Assembly: GCF_042186555.1 (NCBI RefSeq)
Contig: NC_133329.1
Location: 73,306,057 to 73,370,056, forward strand
DNA from: Aquarana catesbeiana
Lineage: Eukaryota > Chordata > Amphibia > Anura > Ranidae
Length of the DNA stretch: 64,000 bases
Direction of reading: 5' to 3'
The first letter of the stretch is position 1. Each line of letters begins with the position of its first letter. Below, piece after piece: positions 36,637 to 48,273 of this stretch. Made by a program: the position numbers and the translations under genes. The notes beneath the pieces are model-generated. The model saw only the letters and a program-made list of their open reading frames with translations. It made no database searches and was not told the DNA's origin.

Positions 36637-37604
36637 AGCTAGACTCACTTTACCTAATCCCCCCCTACAATCCCCAATGAGGGAACTTTCATCTACCTTT
36701 CATTTTGTAACTTGGAGCTTGCACTAGTTTAGAGACTGCACTGTCACTGCTAATTTTACACAAACAATCAGAAACCACTCTGATTGGTTCCTAATGTGAT
36801 CATCATGATATCCAATCACACAGATCACATGAGTTTGTTTACAATACAAGCCTGCCAGCTCAACTGTCACCATGCAGAGAGGCACATTGACAGCAGCAGC
36901 CTGCAACTGTTATAAATCATATCTATACTCAAAATGTGAAATCATATAATCATTTCCACATTTTATTTAAATTATTTCTAGCCTACACCTATTAGTCTGA
37001 ATCCCCCTGAAGAGAATATCTGATTGCCTGTTGGGGGATCAGGAATGATTTTTCCCCCCACTGGAGCTAATTGGATCATGCTTTATTGGGTTTTTTTGCC
37101 TTTCTCTGGATGAACTGTGGGTATAGGATTGTGTATATGGACGTTTTCAACTTTCTAAAGATCAGCCACACATTTAATTTCTGGAATTCTGTGACACATA
37201 TTCAATATGACCTGTGAGTAGGCAATGCTGTGTCACACATTTCACAGAGCCCGCCTTCTGATCTACAGAGGTACTGGGGGGGAGGAGTTTCAGGAGGCGA
37301 AGTCAGTACAGGGATCACTGCTTGCAGACAGCAAGGTACCATGGGACATGTAGACATTAAAAATGGAGGAGAAGCTGCAAAGCATGCAGGGAATCCAGGA
37401 AGTTGTGGTCAGAGATACCCAGCAGATAGACAGTCACAACAAAGTGTTACCAACCTCCACAGCATTTTTTACTGAGAAACCATGAAACAATTACTGACAG
37501 TGCACTTATTTTACTGAGAACCTGAAAAATAACACAGCTCCTATTAAAAACTAAGACAATTCATATATATGTAAACACTATCAACATGATATGGAAAAAC
37601 TGAC
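36637..37604. other. A-B intron spacer, unit 4, no gene recognised
   Basis: Collinear with 2405-3370. Confidence 0.6.
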
Positions 37605-37618
37605 AATACCCATAACAA
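37605..37618. other. Unoccupied insertion site of the Penelope-like element
   Basis: Single copy of aatacccataacaa directly followed by GTCATTTGCC. In units 1-3 this 14-mer is duplicated around the 2.9-3.5 kb element. Confidence 0.9.
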
Positions 37619-37849
37619 GTCATTTGCCTGGTTTATATTTAAAAAGTCAACCCAGCATGACAGATTATCAGCCCTTCATATTTACAGACAGTTGTAAACA
37701 TTTTTTACAAACTGTCCATAAATTTAATGAGGATTGGCAACCCTGTCACAACATGAAAGGAGGAGATTTTTCAAGTAATCTAATATGTCTGTATTATTCC
37801 AATGCTGATGTTATAAAATGAAAGTGTATGCCGTAACCATCAAACTCCT

Positions 37850-38778
37850 TTAACCACTTGCTTACTGGGCACTTAAACCCTCCTCCTGTTCAGACCAATT
37901 TTCAGCTTTTAGCGCTGTCGCACTTTGAATGACAATTGCACGGTCATACAACACTGTACCCAAATGAAATTTTTATAATTTTTTTCCCACAAATAGCTTT
38001 CTTTTGGTGGTATTTGGTCACCTCTGCGCTTTTTATTTTTTGTTAAAAAAATTGAAAAAGACAGAATTTTTTTTAAAAAATATATATTTTTTTATATTTT
38101 GTTATAAATTTTTGCAAACAGGTAATTTTTCTCCTTCGTTGATGTACGCTGATGGTGGCAGTGATGGGCACCGATAGGTGGCAGTGATGGGCACTGATGA
38201 GTGGTGGTGATGGGCACTGATGGGTGGCAGTGTTGGGCACTGATTGGGCACTGATTGATGGCAGCACTGCTAGGTGGCACTTGTGGGCATTTTTGGTGGC
38301 ACTTGTGGGCATTGTTAGTGGCACTTGTGGGCATTGTTGGTGGCACTTGTGGGCACTGTGGGCACTGGCAGGTGTCAATGACAAATGGCACTTGGAGGCA
38401 CAGATGAGGCATCTGTGCCTCCTTCCTCTTCGGGACCGATGTCCCTTTCACATAAGCCTGTGATTGGCTTTTTTTTCCTCCTCACGCTCTCAGCGTGAGG
38501 AGAAAACGAAACCGATCACAGAGTTTTTGTTTACATCATGTGATCAGCTGTCATTGGCTGACAGCTGATCACATGGTAGGGGGCCGGGACCGGCCCCTTA
38601 CTCGGATCTGTGATCATCCGAGTCTCCGTGACTCGGTGATCACAGCGCGCACGCCGCGCGCCCTGCAGGGTGCGCGCGGTGCACGTGCACAGGGGAGGAC
38701 GTCCCATGACGGCCTCCCGGAGATTGAGGTCTGCGCTGTAGCCGTCATTCGGCTATGGCCCGGACCTCAAGTGGTTAA
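37850..38778. mobile_element. TTAA-flanked element inserted in the unit 4 intron
   Basis: TTAA at 37850 and 38775, at exactly the position of the unit 3 insertion but with a different sequence: TTAACCACTTGCTTACTGG at the left, GACCTCAAGTGGTTAA at the right, and an internal GGCACTTGTGGGCA-type minisatellite. Confidence 0.85.
38150..38380. repeat. GGGCACTGATGG / GGCACTTGTGGGCA minisatellite
   Basis: Two successive degenerate repeat types inside the TTAA element. The His/Cys-rich minus-strand open frames here are a by-product of the repeats. Confidence 0.85.
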
Positions 38779-39102
38779 AGTGATGTACAAACTGTTACAA
38801 CATAATTACATTTTCTTTTTTAAATATATGATGAGCTTTTACAACGTAAATCTTTTTCTACATTTGAAAACTTTTAATAATAAAAAACAAAACACGCTGT
38901 CTCCAGGTTCCTTGTAATGCTTATCATAGGTTTAAAAACCAAGGTCACATGATTGCCACCAAAATATACACAGAGTTAGAAATGAGAGAAGCAATATTAC
39001 AGTGCTAGCAATTCACTGATCAATTTTACCTGCTGGTTCCACAATTTGTTTGTCTGGTAATGATATTGATAATCATTTATATATTTTTCCTGTTGCACAC
39101 AG

Positions 39103-39450
39103 ACTTTCCCTGGAAGCCAGAGGTATGTGATATTCCAGTTCCCAATCTTTTCTATGGAAATACAGCAACGCTGAAGTGTGAGGTGTCCAATGTATTTCCC
39201 AAAGTCCTGAGTGTGAAATGGCTAAAGAAGAAGAAGGACAGTGAACACAAATTCCCTCTGTCCCAGAATGATGGGTACAATATCTCAGATCTCACACCAG
39301 AGAAGCAGAAGGATAACACATTCACATACAAAGCATGTATACAATTTAAGCCATCCATCGCAGATGAGGGAGAAGAGTTTATCTGCAGGGTGGAGCATCT
39401 ATATTTGAAGGAACCAGTGGAGAAGAGCACAGGACCTCTTACTATAGAAG
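39103..39450 (+). CDS. Ig C1 domain exon B4
   Basis: 348 nt, phase 1-1, acceptor TGTTGCACACAG, donor GTGCCT. Differences from B1 that I count: Asn to Tyr in NLFYGN, Lys to Gln in CIQFKP, Pro to Leu in VEHLYL and one silent change. The last of these alters the conserved HPY segment after the F-strand Cys. Core cysteines and Trp are kept. Confidence 0.85.
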
Positions 39451-39568
39451 GTGCCTCAAAACAGCCAGAAATGTGTAACTGTTCTGTATATGAAGGTAGA
39501 CTATGGGTAGCTAAGGGCTTGTGTCGCTTGGCTTTTGTTGGTATCAGACCTGCTTCTCCCCCATACAA

Positions 39569-40867
39569 GTCAATGGTAATGCAAAAACAGCTTGAAGCAG
39601 GTTGAGTAAAGCCGGCCATAGACGGTTCAAATCTCCGCCGGTGCAGCGGGGACTGGATGAGATTTAAACCATGTTTGGACAGGCTGAATGTACCCAAGCT
39701 GATCGATCGATCAACCAACCTGTCAGATTTTACATACAATTATTACTATCACCAGCCATCTTTAGATGCACTTACCAATAAACTCCGGGTGCCAGAAAAT
39801 ATCATGCAACAATGGAACGAGCACCAGACCAGTAGCGACCCGTCCATACGGGGCGCAGGGGCGCCACACCCCCCCCCCCAAATCCACCCCCTAATCTACA
39901 TGTGGGACACCGGACGCATTCATTATTATTATACAGGATTTATATAGCGCCAACAATTTACGCAGCGCTTTACAACATTAGGGAGGACAGTACAAGTACA
40001 TTCCAGTGGGGGGTTTTTTAGAAGCACATGATTAGAGCCTGAGGCTCTAATTGGCTTGGCTTCAAAAAAGGGTGGGCTCGGGGAGCAGAGCACTGCACTT
40101 GGGGCCCACCCAGTTGTGTAACAATAGCAAATTAATATTCGCTATTGTCTTCCTGATTCTCCTCCCGGCCAATCAGGAAGCGGATCCTGAGACCTGTCAC
40201 CCGATTTGCCGAGAGGAGAGGCAATCCTATTGGCCGCAGAGGAGGAAGGAGATGCAGGTGAACCCGCCGTGAAGCAGAGGAGGAGACACAGGGTAAAGCC
40301 ACTGCCCGTGACCTAGATGGGGTAAGTGCGGAGCTGGTGACCAGCCGGGGGTGCATGTCAATGGTAATGCAAAAACAGCTTGAAGCAGGTTGAGTAAAGC
40401 CGGCCATAGACGGTTCAAATCTCTGCCGGTGCAGTGGGGACCAGCTGAGATTCAAACCAGTTTTGGGCAGGCTGAATGTACCCAAGCTGATCAATCGATC
40501 AACCAACCTGTCAGATTTTACATGCGATTATTATTATCGCCAGACAGCTTTAGATGCACTTACCAATAAACTCTGGGTGCCATAAAATATCATGTAACAA
40601 TGTAAGGAGCACCAGACCAGTGGCGGCCTGTCCATACGGGTGCAGGGGGGAAAGTGCGGGGGTGCGTGTGACCCGATCAACCAGCAGAATGATGAACTAA
40701 GTAGTGTCCTACTGCCTTTCATTGCTTTCTAAACTGCTATTTAGCTTCTAATGAGGTTATCATGGAGGCAGGGGAAAAAGTGCGCCCTGAGCCCACCCAG
40801 TTGTGTAACAATAGCAAATTAATATTCGCTATTGTCTTTCTGATTCTCCGCCCAGCCAATCAGGAAG
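39569..40867. repeat. Repeat X, two direct copies
   Basis: Copy 1 about 39569-40180, copy 2 about 40357-40867 (shared GCCGGCCATAGACGGTTC, GATCAACCAACCTGTCAG and TAATATTCGCTATTGTC). The offset falls from 788 to 689 because copy 1 has an extra segment of about 100 bp. The array's ancestral right flank begins at 39661 within copy 1. Confidence 0.8.
39918..40015. mobile_element. SINE-like tail fragment
   Basis: Contains TATATAGCGCCAACAATTT and CGCAGCGCTTTACA, a block seen again at 54870-54905. Present in copy 1 of repeat X but not in copy 2. Confidence 0.55.
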
Positions 40868-40940
40868 GGGACAGGGGGAAAAATGTGCTCCTTTGAATTC
40901 CTGAATTTTCTTGTCACTACGTTTAAATATTAAATAAAAT

Positions 40941-41156
40941 TTCCCCCTCCTAGCACAAAATACTCTCCCAAATCCCCCTTTCTAGCACAAATATTCCTCC
41001 ACTCAACCCCCCCAGCACAAATCCCCCTCCCAAACTTCCCCTCCTAACACAAATTCTCCCCTCACCAAGATCACCCCTACTAGCACAAATCCCCCATCCT
41101 AACCCAAATCCTCTCCCCACCAAAATTCCCCTCCTAGCACAAATCCCCCCAAAGGA
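40941..41156. repeat. C-rich degenerate minisatellite
   Basis: Irregular repeats around CCTAGCACAAATCCCCC. Strongly C-rich on the + strand, with no coding character. Confidence 0.8.
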
Positions 41157-41169
41157 TTTTAAAGTTAAG

Positions 41170-41616
41170 CTTAAGACCCCTTTCACACTGGAGGCGTTTT
41201 TCAGGCGCTTGTAAAGTGCCTGAAAAAAGCCTCAGCTGCAATCCCAGTGTGAAAGCCCGAGTGCTTTCACACTGGGGCGCTGCGCTGGCAGGGTGTCACA
41301 AAAAGTCCTGCCAGCAGCTTCTTTGCAGCGCTGTAGGAGCGGTGAATACACCTCTCTTCCACCGCTCCTGCCTATTGAAATCAATGGGCAACGCTGCCAA
41401 ACCGCCGGCAAAGCGCCACTGCAGCGGCATTTTGTGGGCGGATTTAACCCCAAATAGTGCCGCTAAAACGACAGCAAAGCGGCGCTAAAAATACAGAATC
41501 AAACAGCCTTTTTACACAATGGCGGATTATCCCCTTAGGCTCCAAAGTGAGTATAACAAGCATGCATTTACTGCATATACAGACTGATTTTACTGTTGTT
41601 GGTTTAGTCACTTTAA
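41170..41616. mobile_element. Truncated TTA-type MITE plus fragment of element P
   Basis: 41170-41498 begins TTAAGACCCCTTTCACACTGG, like the MITE at 50357. It breaks into 41499-41616, which matches the last 120 bp of element P (ACTGATTTTACTGTTG) up to its TTAA. Confidence 0.65.
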
Positions 41617-43426
41617 CCACTTGCCGACCGCCCACCGTCATTATACGTCGGCTGTTTGAAGAGGAATAACATTGTTATGGCAGCAGCTAGCTACCGTAAC
41701 CCCAGTATCCTCTTCTTCAGCAAGCGGTTGGCTTTTGGATAAAAGTGGTCTAAGTTGCGGGTACGCCGCAAGATCACTTTTATCGGTGCATTTTTGTGTA
41801 AATATGAGATCCGAGGTGTTTTTGTCCCCAGATCTCACATTAAGAGGTCCTGTCATCCTTTTTTTCTATTACAAGGGATGTTTACAAAGACAGTGTAAGA
41901 AAAAAATAAATAAATAAAGCGCCCCGTCGTATAAAAACGGCGATCAAACCACACATGTGAGGTATCGCCACAATCATTAGAGCGAGAGCAATAATTCTAG
42001 CACTAGAACTCCTCTGTAACTCAAAACCTGTAGAGATTTTTAAACGTAGCCCATGGAGATTTCTAAGGGTCAAAGTTTGTTGCCATTCCATGAGCGGGCG
42101 CAATCTTGAAGCATGGCATGTTGGGTATCAATTTACTTGGCGTAACATTATTTTTCACAATAAAAAAAAAGTTGGGCTAACTTTACTGTTGTCTTATTTT
42201 TTAATGAAAAAAAATTAGTTTATTTTTCCCAAAAAAGTTGTGCTTGTGAGGACGCTGTGCAAATACGGTGTGACATAAAGTATTGCAACGGCCGCCATTT
42301 TATTCTCTAGGGTGTCTGTAAAAAAAAAATATATATATATATAATGTTTGGGGGTTCTAAGTAATTCTCTAGAAACAAAGAAACAGATTTTAACCGCTTC
42401 AGCCCCGGAAGAATTTACCCCCTTCCTGACCAGAGCACTTTTTGCGATTCGGCACTGCATCGCTTTAACGGACAATTGCGCGGTTGTGCGACGTGGCTCT
42501 CAAACAAAATTGACGTCCTTTTTTTCCCACAAATAGAGCTTTCTTTTGGTGGTATTTGATCACCTCTGCAATTTTTTTTTTTTGCGCTATAAACAAAATA
42601 AGTGTGACAATTTTGAAAAAAACGCATTATTTTTTACTTTTTGCTATAATAAATATCCCCCAAAAATATATAAAAAAACATTTTTTTTCCTCAGTTTAGG
42701 CCGATATGTATTCTTTTACATATTTTTGGTAAAAAAAAATCGCAATAAGCATTTATTGATTGGTTTGCACAAAAGTTATAGTGTCTACAAAATAGGGGAT
42801 AGTTTTATGGCATTTTTATTAATAATTTTTTTTTACTAGTAATGGCGGCGATCAGCGATTTTTATTTTGACTGCGACATTTTGGCGGACACATCGGACAT
42901 TTTTGACACATTTTGGGACCATTGTCATTTATACAGCAATCAGTGCTATAAAAATGCATTGATTCCTGTGTAAATGACACTGGCAGTGAAGGGGTTAACC
43001 ACTAGGGGGTGGGGAGGGGTTAAGTCAGTACTAGGGAGTGTTTTCTAACTGTAGGAGGGAGGGGCTGTGTGTGTCAGTACACTGATCTCTGCTCCGATGA
43101 CAGGGAGCAGAGATCGAGTGACACTTGTCACTAGGCAGAACGGGGAGATGCTGTTTACATCAGCATCTCCCCGTTCCTGCTCTCCGTGAGACGATCGTGG
43201 GTATCCCCGCGGCGATCGAGTCCGCGGGACCCGTGACCCGACTCACGGAGCTCCCGGCCGGCACGCACGCACGCAATGACACGGCAGGAAATTCAAATGG
43301 ACGTACAGGTACGCCCATTTGTCCAGCCGTGCCATTCTGCCGACGTACATCGGCGTGCGCCGGTCGGGAAGCGGTTAACTTGTAAACATCAAATCTCAAA
43401 ACGAGGCTCTGTCCTTTAGTGGTTAA
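41613..43426. mobile_element. TTAA-flanked element interrupted by another TTAA element
   Basis: Left end TTAACCACTTGCCGACCGCC as in the 8.46-kb piggyBac element; right end TTTAGTGGTTAA at 43426. Sequence at 42380 (ACAGATTTTAA) continues after 43378 (TTAACTTGTAAACATC), showing that 42389-43378 was inserted later. Confidence 0.75.
42389..43378. mobile_element. Inner TTAA-flanked piggyBac-type MITE
   Basis: 990 bp, TTAA both ends. Left TTAACCGCTTCAGCCCCGG resembles the right end of the 53987-62447 element. The right end read inwards (CCGCTTCCCGACCGGCGC, then GGCAGAATGGCACGG) resembles its left end (CCACTTGCCGACCGCCTC, then GAGCAGAATGGCACGG). Confidence 0.85.
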
Positions 43427-43872
43427 ATGTGATTTTTAATTATAGCAAATAACATACACCAGATAGATTATATACATATAGAATTTAAAAAAAAAATGAA
43501 ATGATAAATCCATTCCACCAGTGACTGAGGTCAAGTGAAAAGTGAAGTCCATTGCTAGATCTGCCAGGGGATTGGCACTGGTAACAACTAGTCCAAGGGA
43601 CTATTATCAGTACACTAAATGCAGATGGAAGCCCAGCCCCTGTCATAGAGGAAGTCCTGCACTTATAGTGAACACTGATTTCATTCCACCGTAAAACTCT
43701 CCTGGTGTCCCACTTTTAACATTAGAATGTATATTGGAGTGATTTTGATCTGAGTTCTGACTCATGTAAACCTGTTTGATAATCTGGAGTACCTTTATTT
43801 ATGCCATATGGCCAAAGGATTGTGAACACCTCAACATCACACCTACTTTATCTTGTTAAACATTCATGGCCA

Positions 43873-44839
43873 TTAACCACTTCAGCCCCGGAAGGATTTA
43901 CCCCCCTTAATGACCAGGCCATTTGTTTGCGATATGACACTGCGTTATTTTAACGGACTTTGCGCGGTCGTGAGACGCTGTACCCAAATAAGTTTTGATG
44001 TCCTTTTTTTCCCACAAATAGAGCTTGATTTTAGTGATATTTAATCACATACTGAGGAGCGACAATTTTGAAAAAAAAAAATTTGTTACTTTGTGCTATA
44101 ATACATATCCAAAAAAAAACAAAAACAAATTTCTTCATCAATTTAGGCCAATTTGTATTCTGCTACATATTTTTGGTATAAAAAAATCACAGTAAGCAAA
44201 TTTTGATTGGTTTGCGCAAAAGTTATAGCGTCTAAAAACTACAGGATAGATTTATGGACTTTTAATTTTTTTTTTAATGGTTTTTACTAGTAATGGCAGT
44301 GATCAGCGATTTTTAGCGGGACTGCGACATTGCGACGGACAAATCTGACCCTAAGTGACACTTTTTGGGGACCAGTAACACCAATATAGTGATCAGTGCT
44401 AAAAAAATGCACTGATTACTGTATAAATGACACTGGCAGAGAAGGGGTTAACATCAGGGCGATCAAAGGGTTAAATGTGTGTTTCAGTGTGTTTTCTTAC
44501 TGTGTGGGGGATGGGCTCACCGGGACAACACATCACTAGGATCACTAGGAACAGAAGATCTCGATGTTGTCCCCTGTCAGAATGGGGATCTGCCTTGTTT
44601 GCATTGGCAGATCCCCGTTCTGCCTCTCTGTACCACGATCACGGGTGGCCAGTGGACATTGGGCTCGCCAGGCACGTGCATCGGCTCCTCCTCTGTGAAG
44701 CAGGCACACACATGTGTCTCTGGCGGCGTGCGCGCGCCAACAGTATCTATTGCAAGAAACAATGTACAGGTACATTGTTTTGCGCAATAGAGCCATCCTG
44801 CCACAAATTATATGCGGTGGGCGGTCTTTAAGTGGTTAA
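43873..44839. mobile_element. TTAA-flanked piggyBac-type MITE within the Tc1 relic
   Basis: TTAACCACTTCAGCCCCGG at the left, CTTTAAGTGGTTAA at the right. Core blocks (ATAGATTTATGGA, GACTGCGACATTG) are shared with the other members. Includes an inverted GGGGATCTGCC / GGCAGATCCCC. Confidence 0.85.
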
Positions 44840-44959
44840 TATGGAGTTGACCTACCTTTGCAGCTTTAACAGACCCCACTCCTCTGGGAAGGTGTTTTAC
44901 ACGATTTTGGAGTGTATCTAGGGAAATTGTTGCCTATTCAGCCAAAAGAGTGGCGTTAA

Positions 44960-45190
44960 GTCCGGTACTGATGTTGAATAGGAAGATATGATTGGTAATC
45001 GTCATTCCAATTCATCCCAAAGGTATTCAGTACGGTTGAGGTCAGGGCTCTGTGCAGGACACTCCAGTTCCTCCACACCAAAATCATCAATCTGTCGTTA
45101 GAGAGCTGCTTTGTACACAGGGGCACAGTCATGCTGGAAAAGAAAATGGTCTTCACCAAACTGTTACCACAAGGTTGCAAGTACACCATT
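44960..45190 (-). pseudogene. Tc1/mariner transposase C-terminal relic
   Basis: On the minus strand, with frame changes and stops, one reads FLFQHDCAPVYKA followed by GVEELECPAQSPDLN and TEYLWDELE, the conserved stretch holding the second and third catalytic acidic positions of Tc1 transposases. It is short and broken by stops, so it is an old inactive fragment. Confidence 0.8.
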
Positions 45191-45236
45191 GTTGAAAATA
45201 CCTTTTTATGCTCTATTATTAACAATACTCTTCACT

Positions 45237-45608
45237 GGAAATATCTAAAATCAATACTCTCACTTTTGTCCATATAGTGTGTATACAGCTACTGGTTATT
45301 TTCCCACCTTTCCCCAGATGTTCCTGTTCTGTGTGTATAATCTAGTAATGATTTTGGGTATATTTCTTGCTCAACATCTATCATGTTAACAGGTGCAGCA
45401 ATCAAATAATGTAGAGTTCATTTAGATTCTCTTGTTTTCTTGTATCATTTCTTTATTTCTTTAAAAAAAAATGGATTTGTATTATGAGATACAAAGCAGC
45501 TTTTTTAATAAAATGTATAGACTTATTGTAGATGTTTATAGTCTATGTAATGTGTCAAGTTCCTGCAGATGAGTAGCATTGAGTTTTGGTATTCATGTCT
45601 TCTTTTAG
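45237..45608. other. Intron before exon C, no feature recognised
   Basis: AT-rich sequence leading to the TCTTTTAG acceptor. Confidence 0.5.
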
Positions 45609-45971
45609 CAGATCAGCTGAGATTCATTGTTGGGAAGATTCAGGGACCTCGTCGGTGGATTCATGGGGAGAAGGTTGCTCTGTATATTTCACTGTTTTAT
45701 TGCTCTGAGGACACTGGGGTGATGTGGATGGTGGAAATGACAGATGGAAAAGTAGAGGAAATATCCAGCAATGGAGGGGATCCCCTGACAGACTCTGGTT
45801 ATACAATATCTAAGGAGTCAGAAGAGTCTGATAAAGAAGTACTGTTCAATATAACATCATCACTGACATTTGTATCATCCGTGTCCAGACACCCTCAAGT
45901 CACTTTTGCCTGCAAAATCACCTCTGATGAACAAACCAAGACCGTGAAATTCCAGCCTGAGTCTATATATG
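45609..45971 (+). CDS. Ig-like domain exon C
   Basis: 363 nt (121 codons) with acceptor TCTTTTAG before 45609, donor GTGAGA after 45971, phase 1-1, compatible with the A, B and D exons. It encodes a third type of Ig domain: LFYCSEDTGVMWM gives the B-strand Cys and core Trp, and VTFACKITSDE the F-strand Cys. One N-glycosylation motif (NITSS). By position and alternation it stands where a B-type domain would precede an A-type one. Single copy in the window. Family assignment is as uncertain as for A. Confidence 0.78.
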
Positions 45972-46513
45972 GTGAGATAATTCCTCATTTTAATGTACCT
46001 GCAAGTGCTTTTGTGATATGTGCTGAATGAGTTGTATTGTTAGAATACAACAAATACTGCTTGTTTTATAACAGTCTTAAGCCAGAATTTTCCAAATAAG
46101 AAAATGCTTATTACATAATGTTAAATTCATGAATGGACAAAAGGTTTGATGCAATAAAGACTGATAGGTGGAGTAGTTCCAGGCGATATATTTTTGGCAT
46201 GAATGGCTTCCTTATTTTCCCTTGAATCATAAATATGATGCAATTATTTAATTTGAAAGATGGGCAATACATCAAATTTTGAGTTGATCCATTTTTTTTA
46301 CATTATGAACACTTAGAGGGTTATTAAGTACAGTATATTTCCATGCTTGGGATAATATCACCATGGTAAGGGGGCAGCAAGCCTCCAGCCTCAAGTCATA
46401 GATAACAGCCTTTATACTCTTTGGTAGAGTGTATGTGTGCAGGGTGCTTTTCTACTGTATGAAAAGTGCAACCCTACCAAAGGGGCATCCTAGCCTGTGA
46501 GTGATTTTAAGAC
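45972..46513. other. Intron between C and D, no feature recognised
   Basis: No repeats or frames of note seen. 46902-47673 is likewise featureless apart from a (CAGCCC)n run near 47235. Confidence 0.5.
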
Positions 46514-46901
46514 TAATGCCGCTTACACACGATCGGACTTTCCGGCATACTTGGTCCGGCGTACCGGAGTCCGTCGGACAATTCGATCGTGTGTGGGCTC
46601 CAGCTGACTTTTTTTTCTCTAAAGTTTGACGGACTTAGATTTGAAACTCGAGTCCGGTCGGAAAGTCCGCTCGTCTGTATGCTAGTCTGACGGACAAAAA
46701 CCGACGCTAGGGCAGCTATTGGCTACTTGCTATGAACTTCCTTGTTTTAGTCCGGTCGTACGTCATCATTAACGAATCCTTCTGACTTTGGTTGATCGTG
46801 TGTAGGCAAGTCAGTTCATTTGGAAAGTCCGTCGTAAACTCAGTCGAAAAGTCTGCCGGACAAAGTGTGCCGTAAAGTCCGGTCTTGTGTACGCGGCATT
46901 A
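46514..46901. mobile_element. TA-flanked palindromic MITE
   Basis: 388 bp. Inverted ends ATGCCGCTTACACACGATCGG and CCGGTCTTGTGTACGCGGCAT with TA on both sides. Many internal GGACTTTCCG/CGGAAAGTCC motifs make it internally self-complementary. Confidence 0.8.
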
Positions 46902-47673
46902 GGGGACTCAGAGCAGAGGACTCTGAAGGTTCTTAATCCATTGTATTTGGACATTGGACTCCGAAGGTTCTTAGAGACTTCAGTGACTACAAAAGCGTAT
47001 TAAGTAATACGCTGCAATACATTACAACAATGACCATGTTAGATGATATTTTTAGTATGTTGTTGCATCTAGATATGTAACAAGTAACCCAAGGAAAGAT
47101 ACTTGCTTCTATGTCTGGTGTGCTGGATCTGGTGTCATAAAGAGGAGTGATAATTCCCTTTCAATTTTGTTTTTTCATGTTAAAATAATTTTTGAAGTCT
47201 AGCAATACTAGAAGCCCTACCAGATAGTACAGCCCCAGCCCCAGCCCCAGCTTTTTACATATATACCACTAGAAATTTTGTGCATAAGGTGTTAAAACTG
47301 CAGAGGACAAATTTAAGGTTTTAGTAATACAATATTATAATTTTCAACCAATGGTACGAGCGCCAGATGGGGTGTTTTAAGAGGATTTAGAAGTGAATTT
47401 ATATTAATGAGAATCTGTCACTAAACTCCAACTGGCAATAAACCTGCAAATAGTAAATTTAGTAGTGGTGTAGAATGCTTCTCCATACCCTGAAGTCCAA
47501 TCCCTTTAGAGCAAGGAAGTGAGCATTGCAGTGAAGCGGGGAGGCAGTGAGGGAGCATGGATAGGTGAGTAGACCTTGTGTTTATGCTGAATATACTACT
47601 AAAAACCTATCCAAACAGACAGCTACACTTTAATGTGCACTTTTGACCAAAGTCTTTTAAATATCAATTTTAG

Positions 47674-47973
47674 CAAAGCCACAAGCCCTGGGACCTGTGA
47701 AGACAAGTCTGTGCGACAATGGAGATGTCCTCTGTTCTCTGAACCTGCAGAAATTTTACCCCCGAGATGTGGAGCTCAGCTGGAGATCAGGAGAAGATAA
47801 GCTGGAGTCCAGAGAGAAGTATGAAGAGAATAATGATGGAACATTTAATGGTAACAGTCATTGTACTGTCCCAGGAAAACTATTATTAAATCCCAACTTC
47901 ACTCTCCATGTGACCTGGAACCACAAATCTCTGGATGGACAGCAATCACAAGTCCTGTCCTGGAGGGATCTGG
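47674..47973 (+). CDS. Ig C1-like domain exon D, related to exon A
   Basis: 300 nt (100 codons), acceptor CAATTTTAG before 47674, strong donor GTAAGT after 47973, phase 1-1. It shares the A-type pattern: AKP start, VLCSLNLQKFYPRDVELSW, then TLHVTWNHKSL with Val in place of the F-strand Cys. Unlike A it has Cys in NSHCTVPG, where A has Tyr (NSEYKLPG), so D may use an alternative disulfide that A has lost. One N-glycosylation motif (NFT). Probably the next domain of the same gene; the following exon was not found. Confidence 0.8.
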
Positions 47974-48273
47974 GTAAGTGCGAGAAAAACTAATTTCTTA
48001 CCACTAACTTAGAGCCCATTCCCTCTGCACGGCAATTTATGTTACATGCATTGGTGGCTGTAACTCTAAACCACACCTCAATGCGCAATGAGTAATAATG
48101 TACTAACTTGTGTTACAATCCCAAACAATGGTGCATGCACCCATTTTTGGAAGCACACCGCACCACAAAGTTGCATCTGTTGTAAGCTGCATTGTTGTGC
48201 TTTTCAGAATGAATGGCAATGCATCAAAGCAACGCATATAACGTATGAATGAGCCCTTGCTGTTTACCTACAC

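Larger units (their letters stand above)
30349..39660 (+). repeat. Tandem unit 4, 9.3 kb, last of the array
   Basis: Last unit, with exons A4 and B4. It lacks the Penelope-like element, leaving an unoccupied site at 37605-37618. It has a hAT insertion in gag (32181-32929) and its own TTAA element (37850-38778). Unlike units 1-3 it continues past the common breakpoint into repeat sequence that is not integrase, so it preserves the ancestral right flank. Confidence 0.92.
43797..45236 (-). mobile_element. Tc1-like element relic, split by a TTAA element
   Basis: Sequence from GCCATATGGCCAAAGGATTG to about 45236 contains the transposase relic. It is interrupted at GGCCATTAA by the 43873-44839 insertion and resumes with TAATATGGAG. 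Confidence 0.65.

Noticed and set aside
38073..38451. His/Cys-rich minus-strand open frames that resemble a zinc-finger protein
   Set aside because: Generated by the GGCACTTGTGGGCA minisatellite; spacing is not that of C2H2 fingers.
40950..41186. Gly/Arg-rich open frame on the minus strand
   Set aside because: Produced by the C-rich minisatellite.
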